Of a stretch of DNA of 64,000 nucleotides, positions 52,997-62,843 are shown one piece after another. Below the pieces are notes generated by a model. It saw only the letters and a list, made by a program, of their open reading frames with translations, was not told the origin of the DNA and did not search any database. The stretch's first letter is position 1. Each line of letters opens with the position of its first letter. The translations under genes and the position numbers were made by a program. Source of the DNA: Tropicimonas marinistellae (GTDB lineage Bacteria > Pseudomonadota > Alphaproteobacteria > Rhodobacterales > Rhodobacteraceae); contig NZ_LNCI01000014.1 in the NCBI RefSeq assembly GCF_001509585.1, forward strand, positions 1 to 64,000, read 5' to 3'.

Positions 52997-55531
52997 TCAC
53001 TCCCGAGCCCGCAATACCTGCGCCGGGCGCGCGGATAGCGGGCGCCAGGCAAAGGCCAGACCGGCAAACAGAGTGGCAAGGATACCGCCGATCACGATGA
53101 GCAAAGCGGAGACGGGTTCGAAGGCGAAATCCGTCTCCATGACAAACGTCGTCACCGCCCATCCCGCAAGCCCGCCGCACAGGATGGCGACGGTTCCGGC
53201 GGCTGCGCCGAGCAGCGCAGAGCGGATGGCGAAATACCCCAGCACCTGCGCGCGCACGGCTCCCACCGTCTTCAGGACGGCCGCCTCGAACACGCGCATC
53301 CGCTCACCGGCTGCCGCCGCACCGATCAGTACCGTCACACCGGTCACAAGCGTCGCGGCCGCGCCATAGGTGATCGCCGCCGCGATGCCTGCCAGCACTT
53401 CGGACACCCGGTCGATCGCGTCCCGAACCCGGATCGCGGTGATGTTCGGATAGGCATGGGCCAGATCCCTCAGGATCGCCGCCTCAGCCTCCGGGTCGGC
53501 GTAGATCGTGGCGATGTGGCTGTGTGGTGCCCCAGCAAGGGCGGCGGGATTCATCGACAGGATGAACCCGATTCCAGCGGTTGAAAAATCCACTTCCCGG
53601 AAACTGGTGATTTCGGCGCTGATGTCGCGACCGAGGATATTGACCGTGATCTCGTCGCCGAGTTTCAGCCCCATCTCCGCGGCCTCTTCCGCCGCAAAGC
53701 TCACCTGCGGGTCCCCCGAATAGTCATCCGGCCACCATTCCCCGTTGGTCACGGTCGTCTGTTCGGTCGGCCGCGCGGAATAGGTGACGCCTCGGTCGCC
53801 GTTCAGCACCCAATGGTCGCCCACGGCCTCGCGGGCGGGCGCGCCGTTGATCCGCGTGATGATCCCACGCAGCATGGGCGCGGTTTCCACCCGGCTTACG
53901 CCGGCGTCGCCCTCGACGCGCTCCAGGAAACCGTCGAGTTGGTCGGGCTGGATGTCGACGACGAAATAGGAGGGGGCGACCTCGGGCAGGTCGCGTGCGA
54001 TGGCGCCGCGCAGATTCGCGTCGATCTGCCCCACAGCGGCCAGCACCGTCAGCCCGAGCCCCAGCGAGAGTACGACCGACGTTGCTTCGCCGCCCGGGCC
54101 GCCGACGGCACCGAGCGCGAGGCGCAGCGCGGTACGGCCGCGAATGGCCGGCGCACGTGCCAGGCGGTGCGCCAACCGCCGAATGCCCTGTGCCGCAAGC
54201 ACCAGCAGCACGAGCGACCCGATGACCCCCGCCGCCGCGTAGAGCGCTAGGCGCGGCACTCCGGAAAACCAGGCGGCACAGGCGACAAGACCCGCGGCGA
54301 GCAAGCCGGTCACGGCAAGATACACCGGTCGCGGTGCGCGCCACTTGCCTGAGACCACGTCGCGGAAAAGGGACGCCGCCCGGACCTCCTCGGTGCGCGC
54401 AAGCGGCCAAAGCGTGAAGAGCAGCGCGGTCAGCGCACCGTAAAGCGCGGCCTCCGCGAGCGGCGCGGCATAGAGGTCAAACTCGGCCGGAACGGGCAGC
54501 TGCGCCTCTATCACCGGCGCAAGCAGCAATGGCACGGCACCGCCAAGCGCCAGACCCAACGCGATTCCGGCAAGCGACAGAACGCCGATCTGCATCAGAT
54601 AGGCGGCAAAAATCGTGCGGGCATCCGCGCCGAGCGTCTTCAGGACGGCAATCACCTCGCGCTTGCCGTCCAGATAGGCACGCACCGCCGCCGAGACCCC
54701 CACGCCACCGACCGCGAGCCCTGCAAGCCCGACGAGCACCAGGAACGCTCCGAGCCGATCCACGAATGCCGCGACGCCCGGCGCGCCGTTGCGGCTATCG
54801 CGCCACCGCATGCCGGAATCGCGAAAGAGGCCGCGCGCCTCCGTCTTCATCGCGACAAGATCCGTACCCTCCGGGAACTCCAGGCGATAATGCGTCTCGA
54901 AAAGTGTGCCGGGCGCCAGCAGCGAGGAATTGGCCAATGCCTCGGTCCGAACGAGCGTGCGCGGGCCCAGTCCGAAGCCGTCACCGGCATCGTCGGGCTC
55001 ACGCTCAAGTATGGCCGCGAGGCGAAACACCTGCGTGCCAAGGCGAAAGGTGTCGCCTGTATCAAGCCCAAGGCGCTCCGCGAGAACGCGTTCCATCAAC
55101 GCGCCGGGGAGACCGTCCTGCTCGGCAAGGGCGGTGGCCAGCGGCATCGGCGGATCCAGCCCAACCTCGCCGTAGATCGGCCACATGCCGTCCACGCCCT
55201 TGACCTGCGTGAGCGCACGTTCTTCGGTCTCTCCCTCGCCGACCACCGCCATGGAGCGGAAATCCACGATCTCGGAGATCGTGCTGGCGTTGGCCTCCAT
55301 CCATGCCCGTTCCGCCGGTTCGGCGTAGCGGTAGGTGAAGGACATCTCCGCGTCACCGCCCAGAAGGACCGCGCCCTCCCGTGCGAGCCCCGCTTCGATG
55401 CCCGATCGTACCGAGCCGACCGCGGCGATAGCCGCCACGCCCAGCGCGAGGCAGGCGAGAAACACGCGGAACCCTCGCAGGCCGCCCCGCAGCTCACGCC
55501 GCGCGATCCTGGACGCGACCCGCAGGCTCAT
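52997..55531 (-). CDS. FtsX-family ABC permease (YbbP-like)
   Basis: An 844-residue membrane protein with two FtsX-type permease units: helices at about 20-45, then a large periplasmic part (about 50-240), three helices (about 260-400), further helices, a second periplasmic part (about 500-700) and a final helix trio. It matches YbbP of the YbbA-YbbP-TesA set. It overlaps the ATPase gene by 4 bases. Proposed roles are export or release of lipid-like or toxic compounds, not transport proven for this protein. Confidence 0.88.
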   Translation of the reverse strand: MSLRVASRIARRELRGGLRGFRVFLACLALGVAAIAAVGSVRSGIEAGLAREGAVLLGGDAEMSFTYRYAEPAERAWMEANASTISEIVDFRSMAVVGEGETEERALTQVKGVDGMWPIYGEVGLDPPMPLATALAEQDGLPGALMERVLAERLGLDTGDTFRLGTQVFRLAAILEREPDDAGDGFGLGPRTLVRTEALANSSLLAPGTLFETHYRLEFPEGTDLVAMKTEARGLFRDSGMRWRDSRNGAPGVAAFVDRLGAFLVLVGLAGLAVGGVGVSAAVRAYLDGKREVIAVLKTLGADARTIFAAYLMQIGVLSLAGIALGLALGGAVPLLLAPVIEAQLPVPAEFDLYAAPLAEAALYGALTALLFTLWPLARTEEVRAASLFRDVVSGKWRAPRPVYLAVTGLLAAGLVACAAWFSGVPRLALYAAAGVIGSLVLLVLAAQGIRRLAHRLARAPAIRGRTALRLALGAVGGPGGEATSVVLSLGLGLTVLAAVGQIDANLRGAIARDLPEVAPSYFVVDIQPDQLDGFLERVEGDAGVSRVETAPMLRGIITRINGAPAREAVGDHWVLNGDRGVTYSARPTEQTTVTNGEWWPDDYSGDPQVSFAAEEAAEMGLKLGDEITVNILGRDISAEITSFREVDFSTAGIGFILSMNPAALAGAPHSHIATIYADPEAEAAILRDLAHAYPNITAIRVRDAIDRVSEVLAGIAAAITYGAAATLVTGVTVLIGAAAAGERMRVFEAAVLKTVGAVRAQVLGYFAIRSALLGAAAGTVAILCGGLAGWAVTTFVMETDFAFEPVSALLIVIGGILATLFAGLAFAWRPLSARPAQVLRARE

Positions 55532-56217
55532 TCCGCCGCCCTTGCCGCGCTGTCGAGCCTGCCGTCGCTGAGCCGGAGAACCCGGTCGCAACGTGCGGCG
55601 AGATCCGGCGCATGAGTCACGAGTATCAACGTCGCCCCATGGCGATCCCGCAGACCGAAGAGCAGATCCACGATGGCGTCGCCGGTGTTACCGTCCAGGT
55701 TGCCTGTCGGCTCGTCGGCCAGCAGAAGTCGCGGCCGCGGCGCTGCCGCGCGCGCCAGCGCCACGCGCTGCTGCTCGCCGCCCGAAAGCTGGGCAGGGTA
55801 GTGATCCATCCGGTCTGCCAACCCAACCGCCCGCAATTCCTGCGCTGCCCGGTCGAATGCGTCGCCCGCGCCCGCCAGCTCCAGCGGGGTTGCGACGTTT
55901 TCCAGCGCCGTCATTGTCGGAATCAGATGGAAGCTCTGGAAGACAACGCCCATATGATGGCGGCGAAACCGGGCCAGCGCGTCTTCGCCCATCGCCGACA
56001 GGTCGTGGCCATCCGCCACGATACTGCCGGAGGTGGCGCGCTCAAGCCCGCCCATGAGCATGAGGAGAGACGACTTGCCAGACCCGCTCGGCCCGACCAG
56101 CCCCAAAGTCTCGCCCTCCGCGACATCCAGCGAGATACCATGCAGGATCTCGACCCGGCCCGCATTGCCGTCGAGCGACAGGGTGACGTCCGCAAGGGAC
56201 AAGATGGGCTCGGGCAT
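55528..56217 (-). CDS. LolD/YbbA-like ABC ATPase
   Basis: A 229-residue ATPase with Walker [11 protein letters not shown]-loop VFQSFHLIP, signature [14 protein letters not shown], Walker [13 protein letters not shown] and H-loop VTHAPDLA, all intact and typical of MacB/LolD-type partners of FtsX permeases. ATG 56217 opens the conserved part. It is divergent from the TesA-like gene, and the pair of start regions overlaps or nearly so. Confidence 0.92.
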   Translation of the reverse strand: MPEPILSLADVTLSLDGNAGRVEILHGISLDVAEGETLGLVGPSGSGKSSLLMLMGGLERATSGSIVADGHDLSAMGEDALARFRRHHMGVVFQSFHLIPTMTALENVATPLELAGAGDAFDRAAQELRAVGLADRMDHYPAQLSGGEQQRVALARAAAPRPRLLLADEPTGNLDGNTGDAIVDLLFGLRDRHGATLILVTHAPDLAARCDRVLRLSDGRLDSAARAAE

Positions 56218-56269
56218 CGGGCGGGCCTCCAGATCGTTCCACCGGCTTGCATATGGGGCGGCGCGCGCG

Positions 56270-56923
56270 TTGAACAAGGTATGCATCGCTGCCGTACTCA
56301 CCCTGTTACTGCCTCTCGCCACCCATGCGGAGACATTTTCCATCGCCGCGCTCGGCGACAGCCTGACCCAGGGGTACGGCCTGCCGCAGGAACAGGGATT
56401 CGTTCCGCAACTCGAAGGCTGGCTTCGTGAACAGGGGCACGACGTCCGCGTGATCAACGCCGGGGTTTCCGGCGACACCACGGCCGGCGGCCTCTCCCGT
56501 GTCGGCTGGACACTCACGCCAGAGGTGCGCGGCATGATCGTGGCACTGGGCGGCAACGACCTGCTACGCGGCATTGACCCGGCCAATAGCCGGGCCAACC
56601 TGCGCGGCATTCTGGAAGCGGCGCGGGAAGCGGATGTACAGGTTTTGCTTGTCGGGCTCCAGGCACCGGGCAACTACGGCCCCGACTTCAAGGCGGACTT
56701 CGACTCCATGTACCCGGAGCTCGCGGATGAATTCGGCACGCACTACGTACCCAGTTTCCTGGCTGGCCTGACCGACGGCATCGCGGAGTCCGAGGCAATG
56801 GGCCGCTTCATGCAACCCGACGGGCTACATCCGAATGCCGATGGCGTCGCCCGGATCGTCGCGACCCTCGGCCCGGAGGTCGAAACCCTGATCGACCGGA
56901 TCGAAGCGGCCTCCCAGGACTGA
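56270..56923 (+). CDS. Exported SGNH arylesterase/lysophospholipase (TesA-like)
   Basis: A 217-residue periplasmic hydrolase. A signal peptide ends near THAET (about 21); block I is GDSLTQGYG, the Gly block is NAGVSGDTT, the Asn block is GGNDLLRG and the catalytic Asp-His is in DGLHPN. The start is uncertain: TTG 56270 gives the best signal peptide, while ATG 56204 (AAGGGA upstream) would add 22 residues and overlap the divergent ATPase start. The tesA-ybbA-ybbP association is widespread in Proteobacteria. Confidence 0.85.
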   Translation: MNKVCIAAVLTLLLPLATHAETFSIAALGDSLTQGYGLPQEQGFVPQLEGWLREQGHDVRVINAGVSGDTTAGGLSRVGWTLTPEVRGMIVALGGNDLLRGIDPANSRANLRGILEAAREADVQVLLVGLQAPGNYGPDFKADFDSMYPELADEFGTHYVPSFLAGLTDGIAESEAMGRFMQPDGLHPNADGVARIVATLGPEVETLIDRIEAASQD

Positions 56924-56938
56924 GCGAGGAAAACACGC

Positions 56939-58351
56939 ATGACCCTGATCGACACCCTTCGATCCGCTCTCGGGGCGTCGCATGTGCTGACCGGAGACGA
57001 CACCGCCCGGTATGCCTCCGACTGGACGAACGTCTACCAGGCGGCGCCGCTCGCCGTCGTGCGCCCGGCAAACACCGAAGAGGTCGCCACAGCCGTCCGC
57101 ATTGCCGCCAAGGCCGGGGTGGCGGTTGTCCCGGTTGGCGGCAACACCGGGCTCTGCGGCGGCGCCCATGCGCCGGGCGCACTGATGATCTCGCTCGAAC
57201 GGATGAACCGGGTTCGGGAGATCCGGCCGGATGCGCGCATTGCGGTGGTCGAGGCCGGGGTGGTACTCGACGCATTGCACGCGGCCGCACGCGCCCATGA
57301 CCTGATCTTCCCGCTTTCCTTCGGCGCCCGCGGATCGGCAATGATCGGTGGCTGCCTGTCGACGAATGCCGGAGGGGTCAACGTCGTGCGCTATGGCTCC
57401 ACCCGACACCTCTGCCTGGGGCTGGAGGTCGTGCTTGCCTCCGGCGAGGTGCTGGACCTGATGACCGCCCTGAGGAAAGACAATTCGGGCTACGACCTGA
57501 AGGATCTGTTCATCGGCGCCGAAGGCACGCTTGGCATCATCACGGCCGCCACACTGCAACTCGCCCCCGCGCCTTCGGCCTATGCCTCCGCGATGGTCGC
57601 CCTGCCAACACTTGGCGACGCGCTGTCGCTGCTCAATCGCCTGCAATCGGCAACCGGAGGAGCGGTCGAGGCCTTCGAATACATCCCCGGTGCGACCGTT
57701 GAGGCGCTGGTCGCCCATTTCGACGGGATGCGCCCGCCGTTCCAGCGGACCTACGACGTGAATATCCTTGTCGAGGTCGGGGCGACGGCGCCATGCGATG
57801 CGACACCTCTGGCGGACGGCACGCTGCCAATCGTGACCTATCTGGAAGAGGTGCTCGGCCAGATGCTCGAAAATGGCACCGTCATTGACGCGGTCGTCGC
57901 CCGGAACGAGGCGCAGCGGGTCGAAATGTGGGCACGACGCGAGGGCATGGCCGAGGTCGCGCTCGCCCACCGGCCGTTCGTGAACACGGATATCTCGGTG
58001 CCCCTCGATCGGGTGCAGGCTTTCCTGGATTCGATGGCACCGCGCTTGGCGGAAGTCGATCCCGGTGCGCGGACGCTGGTCGTCGCGCATCTTGGCGACG
58101 GGAACGTCCACTACACCGTTCAGGCATCCCGAGACGAGGCCGGCTTGCTCGATGCCATCCTTGAGGCGGTGGAGGACCGGGCATTGGCGCTCGGCGGCAG
58201 TTTTTCCGCCGAACACGGTATCGGGATATCCAAGCTCGCATCGATGCGGCGGCGGAAAAATCCGGTCGCGCTTTCCGTGATGCGCGAGATCAAGACCGCG
58301 CTGGATCCGCAGGGTGTCATGAATCCCGGCAAGGTTTTGCCCGACGCCTGA
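56939..58351 (+). CDS. FAD-linked oxidase (D-2-hydroxyacid dehydrogenase type)
   Basis: A 470-residue FAD_binding_4/FAD-oxidase_C enzyme. The FAD-binding PVGGNTGLCGG, SLERMNRVREI and the IGGCLSTNAGGVNVVRYG segments are N-terminal. The C-terminal HLGDGNVHY and SAEHGIG hold the metal/substrate histidines of the D-2-hydroxyglutarate / D-lactate dehydrogenase group. Soluble flavin enzyme that oxidises a D-2-hydroxyacid; the exact acid is not clear. ATG 56939 lies 15 bases after the TesA-like stop. Confidence 0.88.
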   Translation: MTLIDTLRSALGASHVLTGDDTARYASDWTNVYQAAPLAVVRPANTEEVATAVRIAAKAGVAVVPVGGNTGLCGGAHAPGALMISLERMNRVREIRPDARIAVVEAGVVLDALHAAARAHDLIFPLSFGARGSAMIGGCLSTNAGGVNVVRYGSTRHLCLGLEVVLASGEVLDLMTALRKDNSGYDLKDLFIGAEGTLGIITAATLQLAPAPSAYASAMVALPTLGDALSLLNRLQSATGGAVEAFEYIPGATVEALVAHFDGMRPPFQRTYDVNILVEVGATAPCDATPLADGTLPIVTYLEEVLGQMLENGTVIDAVVARNEAQRVEMWARREGMAEVALAHRPFVNTDISVPLDRVQAFLDSMAPRLAEVDPGARTLVVAHLGDGNVHYTVQASRDEAGLLDAILEAVEDRALALGGSFSAEHGIGISKLASMRRRKNPVALSVMREIKTALDPQGVMNPGKVLPDA

Positions 58352-58396
58352 CGCCAGCGGCTTTCGTCCGGCTCCGGAATTTGGCATAGCGGCACC

Positions 58397-59242
58397 ATGT
58401 TCGACGACCTGGACGATATCCACCCGCTGTTTCACGGCGCCCCCTCCACGACGGAGTTCAAGAAGCTCCGGAAACGCATCGTGCGCAATGTGCGCGAGGC
58501 GGTGGAGCAATATGGCATGATCGAACGCGATGCACGCTGGCTGGTTTGCCTTTCCGGCGGGAAGGACAGCTACACGCTGCTTGCGGCCCTCTACGAGTTG
58601 AAGTGGCGCGGGCTCCTGCCGGTGGATCTGCTGGCCTGCAACCTCGACCAGGGACAACCGGGGTTTCCGGCGACTGTCCTGCCGGAGTTTCTGGAGCGGA
58701 TGGGCGTCCCGCACAGAATCGAGTACCAGGACACCTATTCCATTGTCATGGACAAGGTTCCCCAGGGGCGCACCTATTGCGCGCTCTGTTCGCGGCTGCG
58801 GCGGGGCAACCTCTACCGGATCGCGCGGGAGGAAGGGTGCTCGGCGGTGGTGCTCGGCCATCACCGTGACGACATCCTGGAAACCTTCTTCATGAACCTG
58901 TTCCACGGCAGCAGGCTGGCCACCATGCCGCCGAAACTGGTCAACGAGGAAGGCGACCTCTTTGTCTACCGTCCGCTCGCCCACGTCGCCGAGGCAGATT
59001 GCGCGCGCTTCGCAACCGCGATGAACTACCCGATCATCCCCTGCGACCTCTGCGGCAGCCAGGACGGCTTGCAACGACAGCAGGTCAAGGCGCTTATCGA
59101 CGGTTGGGAGGCCAATCATCCCGGGCGGCGCCAGAAGATGTTCCGCGCGCTGATGAACGCACGGCCATCGCACCTTCTTGACCCTGCGCTCTTCGATTTC
59201 GCCGGTCTGGCGCGCGGGAACGGAAGAAATCCCGAAAATTGA
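58397..59242 (+). CDS. ttcA: tRNA 2-thiocytidine(32) synthetase
   Basis: A 281-residue TtcA. PP-loop SGGKDS is at 53-58, and C128-A-L-C131 plus C-D-L-C in [10 protein letters not shown] hold the iron-sulfur cluster. It inserts sulfur at C32 of certain tRNAs. ATG 58397 starts the conserved N-terminus. Stands 45 bases after the oxidase gene. Confidence 0.93.
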   Translation: MFDDLDDIHPLFHGAPSTTEFKKLRKRIVRNVREAVEQYGMIERDARWLVCLSGGKDSYTLLAALYELKWRGLLPVDLLACNLDQGQPGFPATVLPEFLERMGVPHRIEYQDTYSIVMDKVPQGRTYCALCSRLRRGNLYRIAREEGCSAVVLGHHRDDILETFFMNLFHGSRLATMPPKLVNEEGDLFVYRPLAHVAEADCARFATAMNYPIIPCDLCGSQDGLQRQQVKALIDGWEANHPGRRQKMFRALMNARPSHLLDPALFDFAGLARGNGRNPEN

Positions 59243-59334
59243 AGGAATAATGCGGGGGCGCGTTAAGAGACTGCTGAGCCCCCTCTCCTAGCATTCCTCC
59301 GAGTGGCCTTTCGCCCAACCGAGGAACTGGATCC

Positions 59335-60873
59335 ATGTCACGGCCCGCAATCCGCCTGCGCCACATCCGGCGCCGGCTGAACAACGCCTTTGTTCGACCG
59401 CAGACACTTGCCTTTGTGCCCGCGCTGATGTTCGCAGGCTATTGGTTCGGCGGCGAGGGTGTCCTGATGATCACCGGTGTCACGTTTCCCCTTGTGCTGA
59501 TGCTCGGCGGCCTGCTCGAAGGGGACCGGAACATCGAGCGGCTGGACTCGCTCACCGGGCTCGCCAACCGCAACCACCTGATCGACACGCTGGACGAATT
59601 CCTCGTCCACCACGAGGGGCGCGGCCAATCGACCATCGCCTTCGTGATACAGCTGGACGACTTCAGCGAAGTTGCGGAATCGCTGGGCAGTGCCGGTACG
59701 GAGGAGGTGCTGCGGCGGACCGCCGATAGAATCCTCGATGCGATCCGGCCGGGCGACCAGGCCGCCCGCCTTGTGGAGCATCGGTATGGGCTGGCGCTCG
59801 GGCCCGTGCGACAGGCGAACATGGAGATTGCCCTGCGCGTCGCCGAACGGATCCAGGCGGCGATTGCGGAGCCGATCAGCCTCGATGCAAGCACGATCTA
59901 CGTCACCGCCTCCATCGGTTTTTGCCTGGCCCGGCGCGCGCCCGATCGGTCGGCGGAGGCCCTTCTAGACGCGGCGGAGGTCGCCATGGACGAGGCGCGT
60001 CGCGCCGGTCGCTCGCAGATCCGTGCCTATTCCGCAGAGATGAGCGACGCCATAGCAAGCCGCCACCTGCTGTCCGAAGAGATCGTCCGGGCCTTCGAGA
60101 ACGGTGATATCCGGCCATGGTTTCAGCCCCAGATCTCCACCGACACGGGTCTCGTGACGGGGTTCGAAGCGCTCGCGCGCTGGATTCACCCCGAGCGAGG
60201 CGTGTTGCCGCCGGGCGACTTCCTGGAGGCGGTCGAAGCGGCAGGCATGATGGAACGTCTTGGCGAAGTCATGCTGTTCAACGGCCTGTCCGCATTGCGC
60301 ATGTGGGACAAGGCGGGATACCGCGTGCCGCGCGTCGCCTTCAATTTCACGGCGGCCGAGCTGCGCAACCCGCGCATGGTGGACCGCATTCGCTGGGAAC
60401 TGGACCGGTTCGACCTGACGCCGGACCGGTTGAATATCGAGGTCCTCGAAACGGTCGTCGCGGACGCTACCAACGACACGATCACATCGAACATCGCGGC
60501 ACTGGCAAAACTCGGGTGCCAGGTCGATCTCGACGATTTCGGCACCGGTCATGCCTCCATCGCGAATATCCGGCGTTTTGCGGTCAACCGCATCAAGATC
60601 GACCGCTCCTTCGTGACTCACGTGGACACGGACCGCAACCAGCAGAAAATGGTCTCGGCCATCCTGTCGATGGCGGATCAGCTGGATCTCGACACGCTGG
60701 CCGAGGGGGTGGAATCGGTCGGCGAGCACGCAATGATGGCGCAACTCGGCTGCGGGCACGTTCAGGGATACAGCGTTGCCCAGCCGATGCCCTTCGAGGA
60801 TGCGTTGGGCTGGATGGACCGCCACGCCACGCGCCTTGGAACGGCACCGCAGATCGGCGGCCCGTTGCACTGA
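59335..60873 (+). CDS. Membrane-anchored degenerate-GGDEF plus EAL protein
   Basis: A 512-residue c-di-GMP protein with two membrane helices (about 22-60), a GGDEF-like domain (about 70-230) and an EAL domain (about 245-495). The catalytic GGDEF loop is replaced by VEHRYGLAL, so it should not make c-di-GMP. The EAL side looks intact: FEALARW, EVLE, DDFGTGHAS and EGVE, so phosphodiesterase activity is likely. Convergent with nothing and 157 bases before yidC. Confidence 0.88.
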   Translation: MSRPAIRLRHIRRRLNNAFVRPQTLAFVPALMFAGYWFGGEGVLMITGVTFPLVLMLGGLLEGDRNIERLDSLTGLANRNHLIDTLDEFLVHHEGRGQSTIAFVIQLDDFSEVAESLGSAGTEEVLRRTADRILDAIRPGDQAARLVEHRYGLALGPVRQANMEIALRVAERIQAAIAEPISLDASTIYVTASIGFCLARRAPDRSAEALLDAAEVAMDEARRAGRSQIRAYSAEMSDAIASRHLLSEEIVRAFENGDIRPWFQPQISTDTGLVTGFEALARWIHPERGVLPPGDFLEAVEAAGMMERLGEVMLFNGLSALRMWDKAGYRVPRVAFNFTAAELRNPRMVDRIRWELDRFDLTPDRLNIEVLETVVADATNDTITSNIAALAKLGCQVDLDDFGTGHASIANIRRFAVNRIKIDRSFVTHVDTDRNQQKMVSAILSMADQLDLDTLAEGVESVGEHAMMAQLGCGHVQGYSVAQPMPFEDALGWMDRHATRLGTAPQIGGPLH

Positions 60874-61030
60874 ACCGCCGAACCGGCGGTTTTACCGGCG
60901 CCGCACCGCCGCCCGGGCCGCGGCGAGAGGGGGCAATCGCCGCCAAATACCGGGATTCTGCTTGACGTTTCGTCCCGCGACCGATTGAACCTCCGCGAAC
61001 CCGGAGACAAAGGACGTCGGTGATCCCCTT

Positions 61031-62836
61031 ATGGACGATCAGAACAAGAACCTCATTCTCGCCACTGCGCTCAGCTTTCTCGTGATCCTGGTCTGGTTCG
61101 TGCTGTTCCCACCCGAGGAACCGCCCGTGACGCAGACGCCACCGGCAGTCACCGACGTGCAGAACGAGGCAGGCCCGGCCGCATCCGTACCGTCGAGCGC
61201 CGATCCCGGCGCAACGTCCGCGGTCACCGATACGGCCCCGGTCGCCGACGCGCCGCGTCTGCCCGTCGAAACGCCGCGCCTGACCGGCTCCATCTCGCTG
61301 GCCGGCGGCCGTATCGACGATCTGCTTCTGAACGACTACCGCGAAACGCTGGACACCCAGTCGCCCAACGTTCGCCTGCTCGATCCGGTTGGCGGCCCGC
61401 TGTCCTACTACGCGCTTTTCGGTTGGGCCCCCGGCGGCGGGCTGGCCGCGGGCGACGTGCCGGCAACCGACACGCTCTGGTCCGTCGAAACCGGCGAAAC
61501 GCTGTCACCGGGCACACCGGTCACGCTGCGGTGGGACAGCCCGAAAGGCCTTGTCTTCCGGCGCGAGATTTCCGTGGACGACGACTACATGTTCACGGTC
61601 ACCCAATCCATCGAGAACCCGACCGACACCGCGTTCCGCGCGCAGCCCTACGGGTTCATCGCGCGGCACAACCTGCCGGAACTGACCCGTTTCTTCATTC
61701 TGCACGAAGGCGTGGTCGGCATGGCCGACGGAATCCTGACGCAGAAGAAATACGACAAGTTCGAGGATCTGGACGTCGACCCGCAGCTTGGCGCCCATGC
61801 GGAAACCATCCCGGACGCACAGAACGGTTGGATTGGCTTCACCGACAAGTACTGGATGACCACCCTGATCCCGGAACCGGGGAAAGGGCACAAGCAGGTC
61901 ATGCTGTTCCAACCTGGGTCCAATATCTTCCAGACCCAGACCATCTACCCGACGGTCGACATCGCCGCCGGTCAGACGGTGTCGCAGACGTCCCGTCTCT
62001 TCGCGGGCGCGAAGGAATGGGAAACGATCCGCCACTACCAGAACGACGAAGGGATCGAAGGCTTCCTCGATTCCATCGACTGGGGCTGGTTCTTCTTCCT
62101 GACCAAACCGATCTTTGCTGTCCTGCACTTCCTCAACGGCCTGATCGGCAACATGGGATGGGCGATCATCGGCCTGACGCTGCTGATCAAGGCGCTGCTC
62201 TTCCCCCTGGCCTACAAGTCCTACTCGTCGATGGCGAAGATGAAGGAATTGCAGCCCGAGATGGAGAAGTTGAAGGAGCGCGCCGGGGACGACCGCATGC
62301 AGCTCCAGAAAGAGATGATGGAGCTCTACAAGAAGGAGAAGGTGAACCCGGCCTCTGGCTGCTTGCCGATCCTTTTGCAGATCCCGATCTTCTTCTCGCT
62401 CTACAAGGTGATCTTCGTCACCATCGAACTGCGTCACGCCCCCTGGTTCGGCTGGATTCAGGACCTCTCGGCGCCTGACCCCTCCTCGATCCTGAATCTC
62501 TTCGGCCTGCTGCCCTACGGCGTACCGGATCTGGGCGCGCTGCAGATCATTTCGCTGGGCATCCTGCCGATCCTGCTCGGCATCTCCATGTGGCTGCAGC
62601 AGAAGCTGAACCCGGCGCCCACAGACCCCACGCAGCAGATGATCTTCGCCTGGATGCCCTGGGTGTTCATGTTCATGCTCGGCAGCTTCGCCAGCGGGCT
62701 GGTCCTCTACTGGATCACGAACAACACGATCACGTTCATTCAGCAGTACCTGATCATGCGCAGCCACGGCTACAAGCCCGACGTGTTCGGCAACATCACG
62801 TCGGGTTTCCGGAAGAAAAAGCCGGACGCGGAGTAG
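61031..62836 (+). CDS. yidC: Membrane protein insertase YidC
   Basis: A 601-residue insertase. The first membrane helix is at 7-27, a large periplasmic beta domain follows (about 90-340), and the conserved five-helix insertase core is C-terminal (about 350-585, with MGWAIIGLTLLIKALLFPLAYKS-like helix and the PASGCLPILLQIPIFFSLY block). A basic C-terminal tail (RKKKPDAE) fits ribosome contact. It works with or without SecYEG. A MOSC gene and engB follow, but rnpA/yidD, often upstream, are absent; the GGDEF-EAL gene occupies that place. Confidence 0.96.
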   Translation: MDDQNKNLILATALSFLVILVWFVLFPPEEPPVTQTPPAVTDVQNEAGPAASVPSSADPGATSAVTDTAPVADAPRLPVETPRLTGSISLAGGRIDDLLLNDYRETLDTQSPNVRLLDPVGGPLSYYALFGWAPGGGLAAGDVPATDTLWSVETGETLSPGTPVTLRWDSPKGLVFRREISVDDDYMFTVTQSIENPTDTAFRAQPYGFIARHNLPELTRFFILHEGVVGMADGILTQKKYDKFEDLDVDPQLGAHAETIPDAQNGWIGFTDKYWMTTLIPEPGKGHKQVMLFQPGSNIFQTQTIYPTVDIAAGQTVSQTSRLFAGAKEWETIRHYQNDEGIEGFLDSIDWGWFFFLTKPIFAVLHFLNGLIGNMGWAIIGLTLLIKALLFPLAYKSYSSMAKMKELQPEMEKLKERAGDDRMQLQKEMMELYKKEKVNPASGCLPILLQIPIFFSLYKVIFVTIELRHAPWFGWIQDLSAPDPSSILNLFGLLPYGVPDLGALQIISLGILPILLGISMWLQQKLNPAPTDPTQQMIFAWMPWVFMFMLGSFASGLVLYWITNNTITFIQQYLIMRSHGYKPDVFGNITSGFRKKKPDAE

Positions 62837-62843
62837 CCGGCAC

